The notes beneath the pieces were generated by a model that saw only the letters and a list, made by a program, of their open reading frames with translations, was not told where the DNA came from and made no database searches. Source: Ruminococcaceae bacterium UBA5891 (GTDB taxonomy: Bacteria; Bacillota; Clostridia; Oscillospirales; Acutalibacteraceae). From it: a stretch of 20,613 bases of DNA. The position numbers were made by a program, and so were the translations under genes. Numbering within the stretch: position 1 is the stretch's first letter; every line of letters starts with the position of its first letter. The stretch is taken from contig DJET01000030.1 in assembly GCA_002431945.1 (NCBI GenBank), positions 50,941-71,553 of the forward strand. Direction: 5' to 3'. Below, piece after piece: positions 13,217-20,613 of the stretch.

Positions 13217-13942
13217 TCAGTGCCGCTCTTCAAAATTGGAATAGGTCTCGCAAAACCGCGCCTGAAAAGACGCAGGCTCGTCTGCTGCGTACAAATGCGA
13301 AATATCGCCGAAGCCAGAACAGCGGAAATACGCAACGCCCTGCTCGCGCTCCTCGGTGTTAAGAGTGGTTACGGAAGACGGCAACGCCACAAATCCCTGC
13401 CACAGCGCCATGGGCGAAATTTTAAGCAGATGCGAAAGCAGCACGCACTCAACGCCGAAATGGCAGAAAAGCGCCACCGTATCGGTATTCTCCTTTTCCA
13501 CATTAAATATTTTACCGTTATGAACGTATCCGTGCCGCGCCAAAAGCTCGTCAAGCCCGTCGCACACCGCTTTATACTTTTCTTTAACCGTGCCTTCACT
13601 TATAAACGGGGTATCTATCCATTTATCCTTATCGTAATAATCTTCGTTTTCGCACATAAACCGCGGGTATCTGTCCCACACGTAAGTTTTTTTGCCTGTT
13701 TCGGGGTCTGTAACCACGCCGTCAAACTCCCTTAACCAATCGCACACACGGGCGGTTTTATTAAGCGCCTCAAGCGTAGGCTTTGCAGTTGCCTGCGCCC
13801 TGCCTAAGGGCGAGACATAAAACGCGCTTATATCAAGCTTTAAAAGGCGCTTTTTTAAAAGCTCCGCTTCCTTCCACCCCTTTTCGGTAAGGGAATCTAT
13901 GCTGTAATCGGGGTCGCCGTGACGAATAATTAAAAGCTTCAT
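13217..13942 (-). CDS. Histidine phosphatase (phosphoglycerate-mutase superfamily)
   Basis: 241 aa. The catalytic RHG motif is at 7-9 (phospho-accepting His8), with Arg48 in SPLGRAQAT, an acidic residue near Glu72, and the second histidine at 161 in FCHFGVE. All residues of the superfamily phosphate pocket are therefore present. An insertion between about 75 and 110 (aromatic and acidic, VWDRYPRFMCENEDYYDKD) departs from typical cobC/gpmB proteins. The substrate cannot be told. AAGGAG lies 11 nt before the ATG. It is cotranscribed with the LemA-like gene upstream (15-nt gap) and with the flavoproteins downstream. Confidence 0.9.
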   Translation of the reverse strand: MKLLIIRHGDPDYSIDSLTEKGWKEAELLKKRLLKLDISAFYVSPLGRAQATAKPTLEALNKTARVCDWLREFDGVVTDPETGKKTYVWDRYPRFMCENEDYYDKDKWIDTPFISEGTVKEKYKAVCDGLDELLARHGYVHNGKIFNVEKENTDTVALFCHFGVECVLLSHLLKISPMALWQGFVALPSSVTTLNTEEREQGVAYFRCSGFGDISHLYAADEPASFQARFCETYSNFEERH

Positions 13943-13957
13943 AAATAATTTTTCTCC

Positions 13958-14593
13958 TTAAATTCCGAGTTCCTCGTCCGATACCATTTCTTCTTTTGAA
14001 AGCCCTGCCTCAATATTAACGTCTTCCCATTTGCAAATACCTCGCAGCAAAGCAACGGGGAACGAATGAATTTTTGCGTTATACTTAGCCGCGGCGTCGG
14101 TATATGTCATTTTGGCGTTAAGCTTTGCATTTTCCGTTGTTTCTATTTGGCTTAAAAGCTTTTGCGTATGCACATTGGATTTAAGCTCCGGGTAGCTTTC
14201 GATAACCGCTTTAAAATCTTTACTTGTGCGGATTTTGGCGCCGCCCTCTCTTGCCCTTGCAAATTTACCGTAAAGCTCGGTTTCGGCGTTTCTGTATTTA
14301 TCCGCAACGCGCTCCGCTTTATCAATAAGCGCCGCAGAGGTCTCGTTTACGGACTCAATATCCGCTTTCGATTTTGAAATAGCGCTTTTAAGCCTTGCAA
14401 TCGCGTTAAAATCAATTATGATATTAACCGCAAAAGAAAGAAAAATTGCAATAATAACCATCGGCAAATTGTATTTTTCGGGTATTTCATCACCTGTTGT
14501 AGAGGCGGCAAAAATGCACACCATTAAAAACCACGATATAATAAAGGCGCCGAGCAGCTTTAAAAGCTGCAACAAAAGACTGTTTTTTTTCAT
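13958..14593 (-). CDS. LemA-like membrane protein
   Basis: 211 aa. Two hydrophobic segments at about 9-29 and 45-61 are followed by a long helical region (65-190) with the LemA-type block: SYPELKSNVHTQKLLSQIE, then TENAKLNAKMTYTDAAAKYN and IHSFPVALL. LemA proteins have one N-terminal TM segment and are of unknown function; this one has an extra TM segment. The start at 14593 has a strong site, AGGGGAG, about 7 nt upstream, but that site lies in the arm of the long hairpin at 14601-14642 and the spacer is a T-run. This suggests either a terminator with read-through or structure-dependent translation. Confidence 0.8.
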   Translation of the reverse strand: MKKNSLLLQLLKLLGAFIISWFLMVCIFAASTTGDEIPEKYNLPMVIIAIFLSFAVNIIIDFNAIARLKSAISKSKADIESVNETSAALIDKAERVADKYRNAETELYGKFARAREGGAKIRTSKDFKAVIESYPELKSNVHTQKLLSQIETTENAKLNAKMTYTDAAAKYNAKIHSFPVALLRGICKWEDVNIEAGLSKEEMVSDEELGI

Positions 14594-14600
14594 AAAAATG

Positions 14601-14642
14601 CTCCCCTAAAGTAAAATCTATAATGATTATACTTTAGGGGAG
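14601..14642 (-). terminator. Long hairpin containing the LemA-like ribosome-binding site
   Basis: A 13-bp perfect stem (14601-14613 with 14630-14642), one A:A mismatch, then a further 4 bp (AATC/GATT) and a 6-nt loop. On the minus strand it begins 21 nt after the htrA-like stop and is followed by CATTTTT and the LemA-like ATG. It may therefore end the protease transcript, and it also pairs the AGGGGAG Shine-Dalgarno. I cannot tell terminator from translational control by reading. Confidence 0.65.
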
Positions 14643-14663
14643 TCTCAAAATCAATATTTAATT

Positions 14664-16091
14664 TCAGCTGACGGCGTTGTTTGAACCAACGGTAATATCG
14701 GTGGTATAGTACCTGCCGCTGCGGTAAATTTTAACGCTTACCTTTTTGCCCGGCTCGCACGAATTCACAAATTCCTCAAGCTGCGAGTACTCTGAAACCG
14801 TTTTACCCGCAAATTCGGTTACAATATCGCCCTTGGCAATTCCCGCGTTATCGGCAGGGCTGCCCTCAGCCACGCTTAATACAACCGCTCCCGAAGGATA
14901 GCCGTAATATTTCAGTACGCTTGCGGTGTACTTTTCGCTTACGGTTATGCCTATATACGGTTCGGGATCGTTTTGCTTATCAATAATATTTTTGCATATT
15001 TTGGATACGGTGTTAGAAGGAATTGCAAAGCCCATACCCTCAAATTCCTCTGATACTATTTTAGAGCTTGTAATACCCACTAACTCGCCCTTTGTATTAA
15101 CAAGCGCGCCGCCCGAATTGCCGGGGTTTATAGCCGCGTTTGTTTGAATAAGCTTAACGTCGGAATCGCTTGAAACCACACGGTTAAGCCCGCTTATAAC
15201 GCCGTAGGCTACGCTGTCCATAAATTCAAGACCGCCGGGGTTACCCACGGTTACAACATACTGACCTACCTTAAGCTTATCGGAATCGGCAATTGTTACG
15301 GGCGTAAGACCGGAAGCGTCGATTTTAATCACCGCAAGATCCGAAGAAATATTATACCCTACAACCGCAGCCTCATATGATTTTGAATTTACCGAATCAA
15401 GAAATACCTCGATTTTAGAGTCTGATTTATTGGTAACCGCGCTTGAAATAACGTGGTAGTTGGTGATAATGTACCCGTCCGCCGAGTATACAACGCCGCT
15501 GCCCTCGCCCGTTGACGAGCTGTTGCCGCCGAAAAAGCTTCTTACAGAGGTTGTGGTTCTGATACCTATAACGCTGGGCGTTACCTTTTCGGCAACCGCT
15601 TCCACAACCGATTCGGCGGTTTCGTCTACATTTATATTAACGTTACTGCCCGATACGCCCGAACTGCTTGTAAGCGGGGTGCTGTCGTTGCTTTTGCTTG
15701 TAAGCTTTACCGCCGTTACGCCGCTTACCGCGCCGATAACCGCCGCAAGCAGACAGGCAACCGCTACCGTTGCGCCGCCGTGACCGCTCTTTTTGGGCTT
15801 TTTAGCCTTCGGCGGCTTATAAGCGTAATTATAGCTTTGCGCGCCGTATTCGCCGTTCGGGTAAAAATTATGCGGCGGCTCCTTAGCCTCTGTTTTATCT
15901 TTATTTTCATAATTTGAGCCGTACGCCTCGTCCTGAATTATATCGTCGCGGCGCTTTGTGTAAAAGCCGCCGTCCGGCGTTACGGTATATCCGTTTTGCG
16001 CGGTATCGTTACCGTTTACCGAATCAAAGCCGTTAAGCTCGCCGTTTTGGTTATTTATATTGTTAGTGTTATTGTTATTGAAATCGTCCAT
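14664..16091 (-). CDS. HtrA/DegP-type S1C serine protease, membrane-anchored
   Basis: 475 aa. An Asn-rich, polar cytoplasmic N-terminus (1-104, with several N repeats and a KPPKAKKPKK basic patch at about 92-101) leads to one TM segment at about 107-129, so the protease faces outward. The catalytic triad is His213 (TNYHVIS), Asp251 (SSDLAVIKI) and Ser326 (NPGNSGGAL). A single PDZ domain follows at about 378-470 (GSPADNAGIAKGDIV). Family role: quality control of exported proteins. The start is supported by AGGAGG about 8 nt upstream. It is next to, but separated by hairpins from, the LemA-like and SpoVAF-like genes. Confidence 0.92.
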   Translation of the reverse strand: MDDFNNNNTNNINNQNGELNGFDSVNGNDTAQNGYTVTPDGGFYTKRRDDIIQDEAYGSNYENKDKTEAKEPPHNFYPNGEYGAQSYNYAYKPPKAKKPKKSGHGGATVAVACLLAAVIGAVSGVTAVKLTSKSNDSTPLTSSSGVSGSNVNINVDETAESVVEAVAEKVTPSVIGIRTTTSVRSFFGGNSSSTGEGSGVVYSADGYIITNYHVISSAVTNKSDSKIEVFLDSVNSKSYEAAVVGYNISSDLAVIKIDASGLTPVTIADSDKLKVGQYVVTVGNPGGLEFMDSVAYGVISGLNRVVSSDSDVKLIQTNAAINPGNSGGALVNTKGELVGITSSKIVSEEFEGMGFAIPSNTVSKICKNIIDKQNDPEPYIGITVSEKYTASVLKYYGYPSGAVVLSVAEGSPADNAGIAKGDIVTEFAGKTVSEYSQLEEFVNSCEPGKKVSVKIYRSGRYYTTDITVGSNNAVS

Positions 16092-16179
16092 AAAGGCTTC
16101 CTCCTTTTGTTTAAGCTTATTGTATAACGGCTTTGTTGCACCGATTATTCAAATATGTGAACTTTCGGTTAATAATTTT

Positions 16180-17571
16180 TTATTTCATAGGATAGCGTAT
16201 AAAAAGCTCTAAAAACCCTTTTTTGCTGAACGGAACAAGCGGATAAAGATAATTTCTGCCCGAAAGCGTTTTAACGCACAGCATACCCGTTATAAGCGCG
16301 ATAATTCCGCCCGCAAACCCCCACACGCCGAAGATCTGCGTTAAAATAAGCAAAAACAGCCTTTCAAATTTCATGGCATAACCCATTTCGTAATTAGGCA
16401 GTGAAAAGCCCGCGATTGTAACAAACGCCATTAAAAGTATCGCCTCGGCAATAAACCAGCCCGCGCTTACCGCAAATTCGGAAAGCAGCAGTCCGCCTAT
16501 AATACCAAGCGAGTTTGAAAGCGCGTCCGGTGTATTTACAGAAGCAAGCCTTAACCCGTCCACCACAAATTCAAGTATTAAAAACTGAAAAAACAATGGT
16601 ATTTCACCCGTTTTTTCGGGCATTAAAACCGTAAGCCACGAAGGAACCGCGGCGACTTTTACGGCAAGCAAAAGGTAAAGCGGAGTTATTATAACGTTTG
16701 CAACCGAAACGAGCATTCTTAAAATACGCGTGTAGCTTGCAACGATCGGCAAAAAGTAATAATCGTCGGTTTCCCTGAAAAAATCTGAAAGCGATATCGG
16801 CAGTATCATAACCGCAGGCGAATTATCCATAACAAGCACTATTCTGCCGTCGAATATACAAGCGGAGGCATAGTCCGGTCTTTCCGTAAACTTAAATTTC
16901 GGAAACGGGTTAAAAAAAGCGTTTTTTTGCAGCTTTTCAGAAAGCGCCTGCTGTGTCATTGAAATACCGTTTATATCAATTTCCTTAAGCCTTTTTCTTA
17001 AAATATCAAGCACGCGCCCGTCCGCCGCGCCCTCAAGGTAGCTTATTGCAATATCAAGCTTTGTGCCCTTGCCTATCTGCATATATTCCATACGAAGTCT
17101 TTTATCTCTTATGCGTCTTCTTATAAGCGCAGTGTTCATAACAAGCGTTTCAACAAAGCCGTCGCGCGAACCGCGAAGCGACTTATCCTTCTGCGGCTCG
17201 TCGGGCGAGCGCATAGGGTAGGTTCTTGTATCAACCGCAAGCGCGCCCGAAATTCCGTTTATAAGCAGCACCGAGGGACCCGACAGCACCGCCGTTACCG
17301 CTTCCTTAACGGTTTTAAGCTCGTCTGCTTCAACATACGGCATTTTTGCCTTTGCAAATTCAAGCATATTCGGAATATCCGCTATATCCTCCGGCGTTTG
17401 TTTATAAAGGAATTCAAGTATTTTTTCGTACACCTCGTCCTTTATAAAGCCGTCTATATAGTAAAGCACGGCATCCCTGCCGCCTATTTTAAGCTCGCGC
17501 TTTATAATATCAAAGCTTTTATCGGGTTTCAGCTCGTCGTCAATTTTTTTAAGCCATTCATTATAAGTCAT
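16180..17571 (-). CDS. spoVAF: GerA/SpoVAF-family spore membrane protein
   Basis: 463 aa. The N-terminal soluble domain begins KSFDIIKRELKIGGRDAVLY and continues YIDGFIKDEV (about 18-47), which I recognise as SpoVAF rather than a GerAA germinant receptor. The later part has SRDGFVETLVMNTALIRRRI (about 145-164), the conserved GerA-family block, then four to six hydrophobic segments at 280-445 including LPNYEMGYAMKF. SpoVAF works in the inner membrane of the spore during germination, near the SpoVA channel. The usual partners spoVAA-E are absent here, and a GerA-family paralogue cannot be fully excluded. The ATG at 17571 follows directly after the hairpin at 17578-17621, which contains its AAAGGG site. 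The gene is direct evidence that the host forms spores. Confidence 0.82.
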   Translation of the reverse strand: MTYNEWLKKIDDELKPDKSFDIIKRELKIGGRDAVLYYIDGFIKDEVYEKILEFLYKQTPEDIADIPNMLEFAKAKMPYVEADELKTVKEAVTAVLSGPSVLLINGISGALAVDTRTYPMRSPDEPQKDKSLRGSRDGFVETLVMNTALIRRRIRDKRLRMEYMQIGKGTKLDIAISYLEGAADGRVLDILRKRLKEIDINGISMTQQALSEKLQKNAFFNPFPKFKFTERPDYASACIFDGRIVLVMDNSPAVMILPISLSDFFRETDDYYFLPIVASYTRILRMLVSVANVIITPLYLLLAVKVAAVPSWLTVLMPEKTGEIPLFFQFLILEFVVDGLRLASVNTPDALSNSLGIIGGLLLSEFAVSAGWFIAEAILLMAFVTIAGFSLPNYEMGYAMKFERLFLLILTQIFGVWGFAGGIIALITGMLCVKTLSGRNYLYPLVPFSKKGFLELFIRYPMK

Positions 17572-17577
17572 AAAAAT

Positions 17578-17621
17578 AACCGCCCTTTCTTCGGATTATT
17601 TTTCCCGAAAAAAGGGCGGTT
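17578..17621 (-). terminator. Hairpin/terminator overlapping the SpoVAF-like ribosome-binding site
   Basis: An 11-bp stem (17578-17588 with 17611-17621), one mismatch, then 5 more bp (TTCGG/CCGAA) and a 10-nt loop. On the minus strand it is followed by ATTTTT and the ATG of the SpoVAF-like gene, 21 nt after the stop of the exported-protein gene. It looks like an intrinsic terminator of the upstream gene that also pairs the AAAGGG Shine-Dalgarno, the same design as at 14601-14642. Confidence 0.7.
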
Positions 17622-17642
17622 TATTATACTTTATGCAACTTC

Positions 17643-18224
17643 TTAAGCAGCTTCCGCGCCGAAATACAGATTTGAAGATATTATATTGTACCCGAAATGC
17701 GAATTTCCGTTTTTCGCAAATAAGGTAACCGCCGTACCCGTGAGCGCTTCCCCGTCGTGCGCGTTAACAGTAACCGAGGTTGTAACGGTGCAGGTTCCGT
17801 CTTCATTAAACGAGATAACCGCGCCGGAATGCTTATAAACCGAAAAACCGCGCGGCACTATATAAACAAACCCTTCCTTTTTGGGGAACTGCGCGTTTAT
17901 ACCCGAAAAATCCTCAATATCAACGCCGTACATATTAAATACGTAATCCTTTATATACCGCTCGGCTATAAAATCGCCGTCACGCATATCAAGGCAAGCC
18001 AAAGCCGCGCAGTTTACAAGCTCTTCGTTATAATCGAGCGCTTCATCGTATGCGAAATTGTGATTAAGCATATTAAGAAAACGCGATTTTAAAACCTCGG
18101 TCCTATCGGCGGCAGCAGGCTTTGCCGCGTTTACCTGCTTATCGGACGGCTTTACCGCAAATGCGGAAAAAGAAAACATTAAAACCAAAGACAAAATAAT
18201 ACATACCGTATATTTCTTTTTCAT
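17643..18224 (-). CDS. Small exported protein of unknown function
   Basis: 193 aa, no family recognised. A clear signal peptide: MKKKYTVCIILSLVLMFSFS, with cleavage likely after SAFA (about residue 23). The mature part begins with a Lys/Ala-rich linker, then a helical region at about 40-100 (RFLNMLNHNFAYDEALDYNE) and a beta-rich C-terminal half with TCTVTTSVTVN and TGTAVTLFAKNG. AAGGAGG lies about 9 nt before the ATG. A minus-strand TATAAT at 18259-18254 could be its -10, though no good -35 goes with it. It is the gene immediately upstream of the SpoVAF-like gene on the same strand, so a spore-envelope role is possible but unproven. Confidence 0.75.
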   Translation of the reverse strand: MKKKYTVCIILSLVLMFSFSAFAVKPSDKQVNAAKPAAADRTEVLKSRFLNMLNHNFAYDEALDYNEELVNCAALACLDMRDGDFIAERYIKDYVFNMYGVDIEDFSGINAQFPKKEGFVYIVPRGFSVYKHSGAVISFNEDGTCTVTTSVTVNAHDGEALTGTAVTLFAKNGNSHFGYNIISSNLYFGAEAA

Positions 18225-18428
18225 TAAAACCGCCTCCTTGCTGTTACAAGTATATTATACACCGAATAACAAAAAAGTGCAGATACAATTCGATTACAAA
18301 TCGTATCAAACCGGTAACAGCAGAACCTCTTAAAATTACAATTTGTTATTTTTTCGTCTTAAAAATCTCTGTTTTCAGCAGATTATGACATTTAGATATA
18401 TTTAAAATAACAATTTTATAATTATTGG

Positions 18429-18457
18429 TTGTATTTGCTAATGAATTATGTTATAAT
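18429..18457 (+). promoter_or_regulatory. Promoter of the EF-G-like gene
   Basis: TTGTAT (18429-18434), 17 bp, TATAAT (18452-18457), in AT-rich DNA between divergent genes. The -10 is perfect and the -35 matches at 4 of 6. The transcript would start near 18464, giving a leader of roughly 50 nt before the TTG start. Confidence 0.65.
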
Positions 18458-18471
18458 ATTTTTAAATCATT

Positions 18472-18490
18472 CCGCCGCATAAGGCGGCGG
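18472..18490 (+). promoter_or_regulatory. GC hairpin in the EF-G-like leader
   Basis: CCGCCGC, loop ATAAG, then GCGGCGG, a perfect 7-bp GC stem followed by CTTTT and six bases later the AAAGGAG site (18496-18502). The T-run is short, so it is a weak attenuator at best; it may also affect translation. Confidence 0.4.
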
Positions 18491-18511
18491 CTTTTAAAGG
18501 AGTGCATCACA

Positions 18512-20548
18512 TTGAAACAGTATCCGCTTAATATGACAACCAACATTGCTCTCTTGGGTCACGGCGGTTCGGGAAAGACCACCCTTGCAGACGCAATTTT
18601 ATGCTACGGCAAAGCCACCGAGCGTATAGGTAAAACCGCAGACGGCACCACCGTTATGGATTTCGACCCCGAAGAAAAAAAGCGTAAGGTATCGGTGTCC
18701 GCTTCTGTTTATGCGCTTGAAATAAACGGCAGAAAATTAAATCTTGCAGACGCACCCGGTCTTTTTGATTTTGCGGGCGGCGTTACCGAGGCTCTTTCGG
18801 CGGCGGATTCCGCGTTAATAGTAATATCGGGTAAATCAGGTCTTACCTCAGGCGCAAAGCAAAGCTTTTTAAAGGCAAGAAGCGCCGGCAAGGCGGCAGC
18901 GTTTTTTATAGGCAAGCTTGATTCAACGCACGCGCATTTTTACCGTGTAATATCGGCGCTTGTAGGCAATTACGGCGCGCTTATATGCCCCGTTACCGTA
19001 CCGTATATCGAAAACGACGAGGTTAAATGCTACATAAACCTTATTGAAAACAAGGCATATTCCTGCGACGGCTTTGAAACAAAGGAAATGCGTATGCCCG
19101 TAAGCAACGAAACGGAAGAAATGCGGAATATGCTTCTTGAGGCGGTTGCCACTGCGGACGACGCGCTTATGGAAAAATACTTTGCAGGCGAGGAATTTAC
19201 ACCGGAGGAAATAATATCCGGCCTTAAAAAGGGCGTTGCCTCAGGCGATATATGCCCTGTTTTCTGCGGAATACAGCAAACCGGCGCCGCTGTTCCGATG
19301 ACAGTTGATATTCTGCTTGAAATAATGCCTACCTGCGCGGATTCCGTTTACTTGCTTGATGACCGCAGCGAGCATAAATTTGATGAAAACGGCGAAAAAG
19401 CCCTGTTTGTATTTAAAACCATTGCAGACCCGTTTGTAGGCAAGCTTTCTTATTTCAGGGTAGTATCCGGCGAAATTACAAACGATACAAGGCTTATCAA
19501 CAGCCGCACGGGCAGCGAAGAGCGCCTTGCCAAAATAATGTGGCTTAAGGGCGGAAAGCAGGAAGACGCGGACCGCATAAAAGCCGGCGATATAGGCTCG
19601 GTTTCAAAGCTCGGAAACGTTCTTACGGGCGATACCCTGTCGGCTTCGGGCAAGCTTACGGTAATGCCTTCGCAATTCCCCGCGCCCTGCATTTCTGTTG
19701 CGGTTTACCCAAAGGCTAAGGGAGACGAAGAAAAAATCACCTCGGCTTTTTCACGCCTTACCGAGGAGGACCCGACTATTTCCATTTCAAACGATCCCGA
19801 TACGCACGAGCAGATACTTTCCGCCTTGGGCGAGCAGCATATAGACGTTATAGTATCGCGCCTTAAATCGAAATTCGGCGCGGAGGTTGAGCTTAAAACG
19901 CCCAAAATCGCATACCGTGAAACCATAAGAAAACCCGTTAAAATACAGGGCAGGCACAAAAAGCAGTCGGGCGGTCACGGTCAGTTCGGCGACGTTTGGA
20001 TAGAGTTTGAACCGTGCGACTCGGAAGAGCTTGTATTTGAAGAAAAGGTATTCGGCGGAGCCGTACCCAAAAACTTCTTCCCCGCCGTTGAAAAGGGCCT
20101 GCGCGAAAGCACCTTAAAGGGTGTGTTGGCAGGCTACCCGATGGTTGGTATAAAGGCAACGCTTGTAGACGGCTCGTACCACCCTGTCGACTCTTCCGAA
20201 ATGGCGTTTAAAACTGCCGCCTCAATAGCGTTCAGGGAGGGTATACCGCAGGCGTCCCCCGTGCTTTTAGAGCCGATTGGCACGCTTAAGGTTACCGTGC
20301 CCGATGAAATGCTGGGCGACGTTATAGGCGATATTAACAAGCGCCGCGGCAGAATAATAGGTATGAATCCGGCGGAAAATAAAATGCAGGAGGTAATAGG
20401 CGAGGTTCCTATGGCGGAAATGTCCGACTTTGCAACCGCAATGCGCTCTATAACGCAGGGCACTGCATCGTTTACGCTTACTCCGGAACGCTATGAGGAG
20501 GTTCCCCCCGCAATAGCGCAAAAAATTATCGAAGCCGCAAATAAATAA
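18512..20548 (+). CDS. EF-G-like translational GTPase (FusA2-type paralogue)
   Basis: 678 aa from a TTG start at 18512, chosen because AAAGGAG lies 9 nt upstream and the sequence then reads KQYPLNMTTNIALLGHGGSG, which is how this subfamily starts; an open frame reaching back to 18425 has no such site. G1 is GHGGSGKTT (16-24). G3 is DAPGLFDF (80-87), where the histidine of the usual DTPGHVDF is replaced by Leu84. G4 is GKLD (134-137) rather than NKxD. EF-G domains II-V follow, including a domain-IV-type GGHGQFGDVWIEFEP and a C-terminal domain V. The length is near that of EF-G (about 690). Changed G3/G4 motifs indicate a paralogue rather than the housekeeping fusA; ribosome rescue or stress roles have been suggested for such proteins but I cannot choose one. 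Confidence 0.88.
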   Translation: MKQYPLNMTTNIALLGHGGSGKTTLADAILCYGKATERIGKTADGTTVMDFDPEEKKRKVSVSASVYALEINGRKLNLADAPGLFDFAGGVTEALSAADSALIVISGKSGLTSGAKQSFLKARSAGKAAAFFIGKLDSTHAHFYRVISALVGNYGALICPVTVPYIENDEVKCYINLIENKAYSCDGFETKEMRMPVSNETEEMRNMLLEAVATADDALMEKYFAGEEFTPEEIISGLKKGVASGDICPVFCGIQQTGAAVPMTVDILLEIMPTCADSVYLLDDRSEHKFDENGEKALFVFKTIADPFVGKLSYFRVVSGEITNDTRLINSRTGSEERLAKIMWLKGGKQEDADRIKAGDIGSVSKLGNVLTGDTLSASGKLTVMPSQFPAPCISVAVYPKAKGDEEKITSAFSRLTEEDPTISISNDPDTHEQILSALGEQHIDVIVSRLKSKFGAEVELKTPKIAYRETIRKPVKIQGRHKKQSGGHGQFGDVWIEFEPCDSEELVFEEKVFGGAVPKNFFPAVEKGLRESTLKGVLAGYPMVGIKATLVDGSYHPVDSSEMAFKTAASIAFREGIPQASPVLLEPIGTLKVTVPDEMLGDVIGDINKRRGRIIGMNPAENKMQEVIGEVPMAEMSDFATAMRSITQGTASFTLTPERYEEVPPAIAQKIIEAANK

Positions 20549-20568
20549 CTGAAAACCACATAAAAACG

Positions 20569-20592
20569 CGGGGCTGTTACAAAACAGCCCCG
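20569..20592. terminator. Terminator-like hairpin after the EF-G-like gene
   Basis: A perfect 10-bp GC-rich stem (20569-20578 with 20583-20592) and a 4-nt loop, 20 bp after the stop. The T-run is on the minus strand (five Ts at 20562-20566 read in reverse), and the plus strand has none, so it fits a minus-strand gene beyond the window better, or a weak two-way terminator. Confidence 0.6.
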
Positions 20593-20613
20593 TCAGTCTG
20601 TCGAAAAAGTCCA

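Noticed and set aside
1..20613. CRISPR arrays, tRNA or rRNA genes
   Set aside because: No regularly spaced repeats with spacers were seen, and no cloverleaf or conserved rRNA sequence was recognised. A tRNA scan and covariance-model search would be the decisive test.

Overview
The window looks like chromosomal DNA of a spore-forming member of the Clostridia, probably a gut Oscillospiraceae-type organism. The evidence is strong AGGAGG ribosome-binding sites, a GerA/SpoVAF spore protein, a (S/N)PxTG-type sortase signal, SipW-dependent secreted proteins, and an EF-G paralogue of the kind common in that group. This assignment is inference; there is no rRNA in the window.

Layout. Positions 1-158 hold the remains of an interspersed repeat. 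159-884 is a DUF554 membrane protein on the minus strand. 1036-8601 is one minus-strand surface-protein operon, transcribed from right to left: a TetR-family regulator, an SPKTG sortase-anchored protein, a small CalY/TasA-like protein, a CxxC mini-protein, the ER-type signal peptidase SipW, a 731-aa beta-helix protein with a SipW-type signal, a 395-aa TasA-like protein, and a two-TM protein carrying an internal AWFT motif. It ends in an intrinsic terminator at 999-1030. It resembles a Bacillus-style tapA-sipW-tasA matrix operon with a different cargo.

8653-10245 is the highlight. A complete tyrosine recombinase (8757-9881) sits between two perfect 22-bp inverted repeats (8653-8674 and 10224-10245). 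Just inside the right repeat is a near-consensus, extended -10 promoter (10165-10193) that points outward. As assembled, it fires straight into an 11-bp-stem terminator (10263-10296), so it looks blind. Inverting the segment would place the same promoter about 100 nt upstream of the tetR start, reading into the whole matrix operon. I read this as a self-contained phase-variation switch in which the recombinase gene flips together with the promoter and decides whether the SipW/TasA surface layer is expressed. The assembled state would be OFF, or basal if there is read-through from the recombinase gene.

10397-14593 is a minus-strand housekeeping cluster: a LemA-like protein, a histidine phosphatase, an HI0933/BaiN-type flavoprotein and a COG2509-type flavoprotein, the last three with tiny gaps or overlaps, closed by a 16-bp-stem terminator. 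Upstream of it on the same strand are an HtrA-type serine protease, a SpoVAF-like spore protein and a small exported protein. The LemA-like and SpoVAF-like start codons each come directly after a long hairpin that contains their ribosome-binding site. On the plus strand, 18512-20548 encodes an EF-G-like GTPase that starts at TTG and lacks the canonical switch-II histidine.
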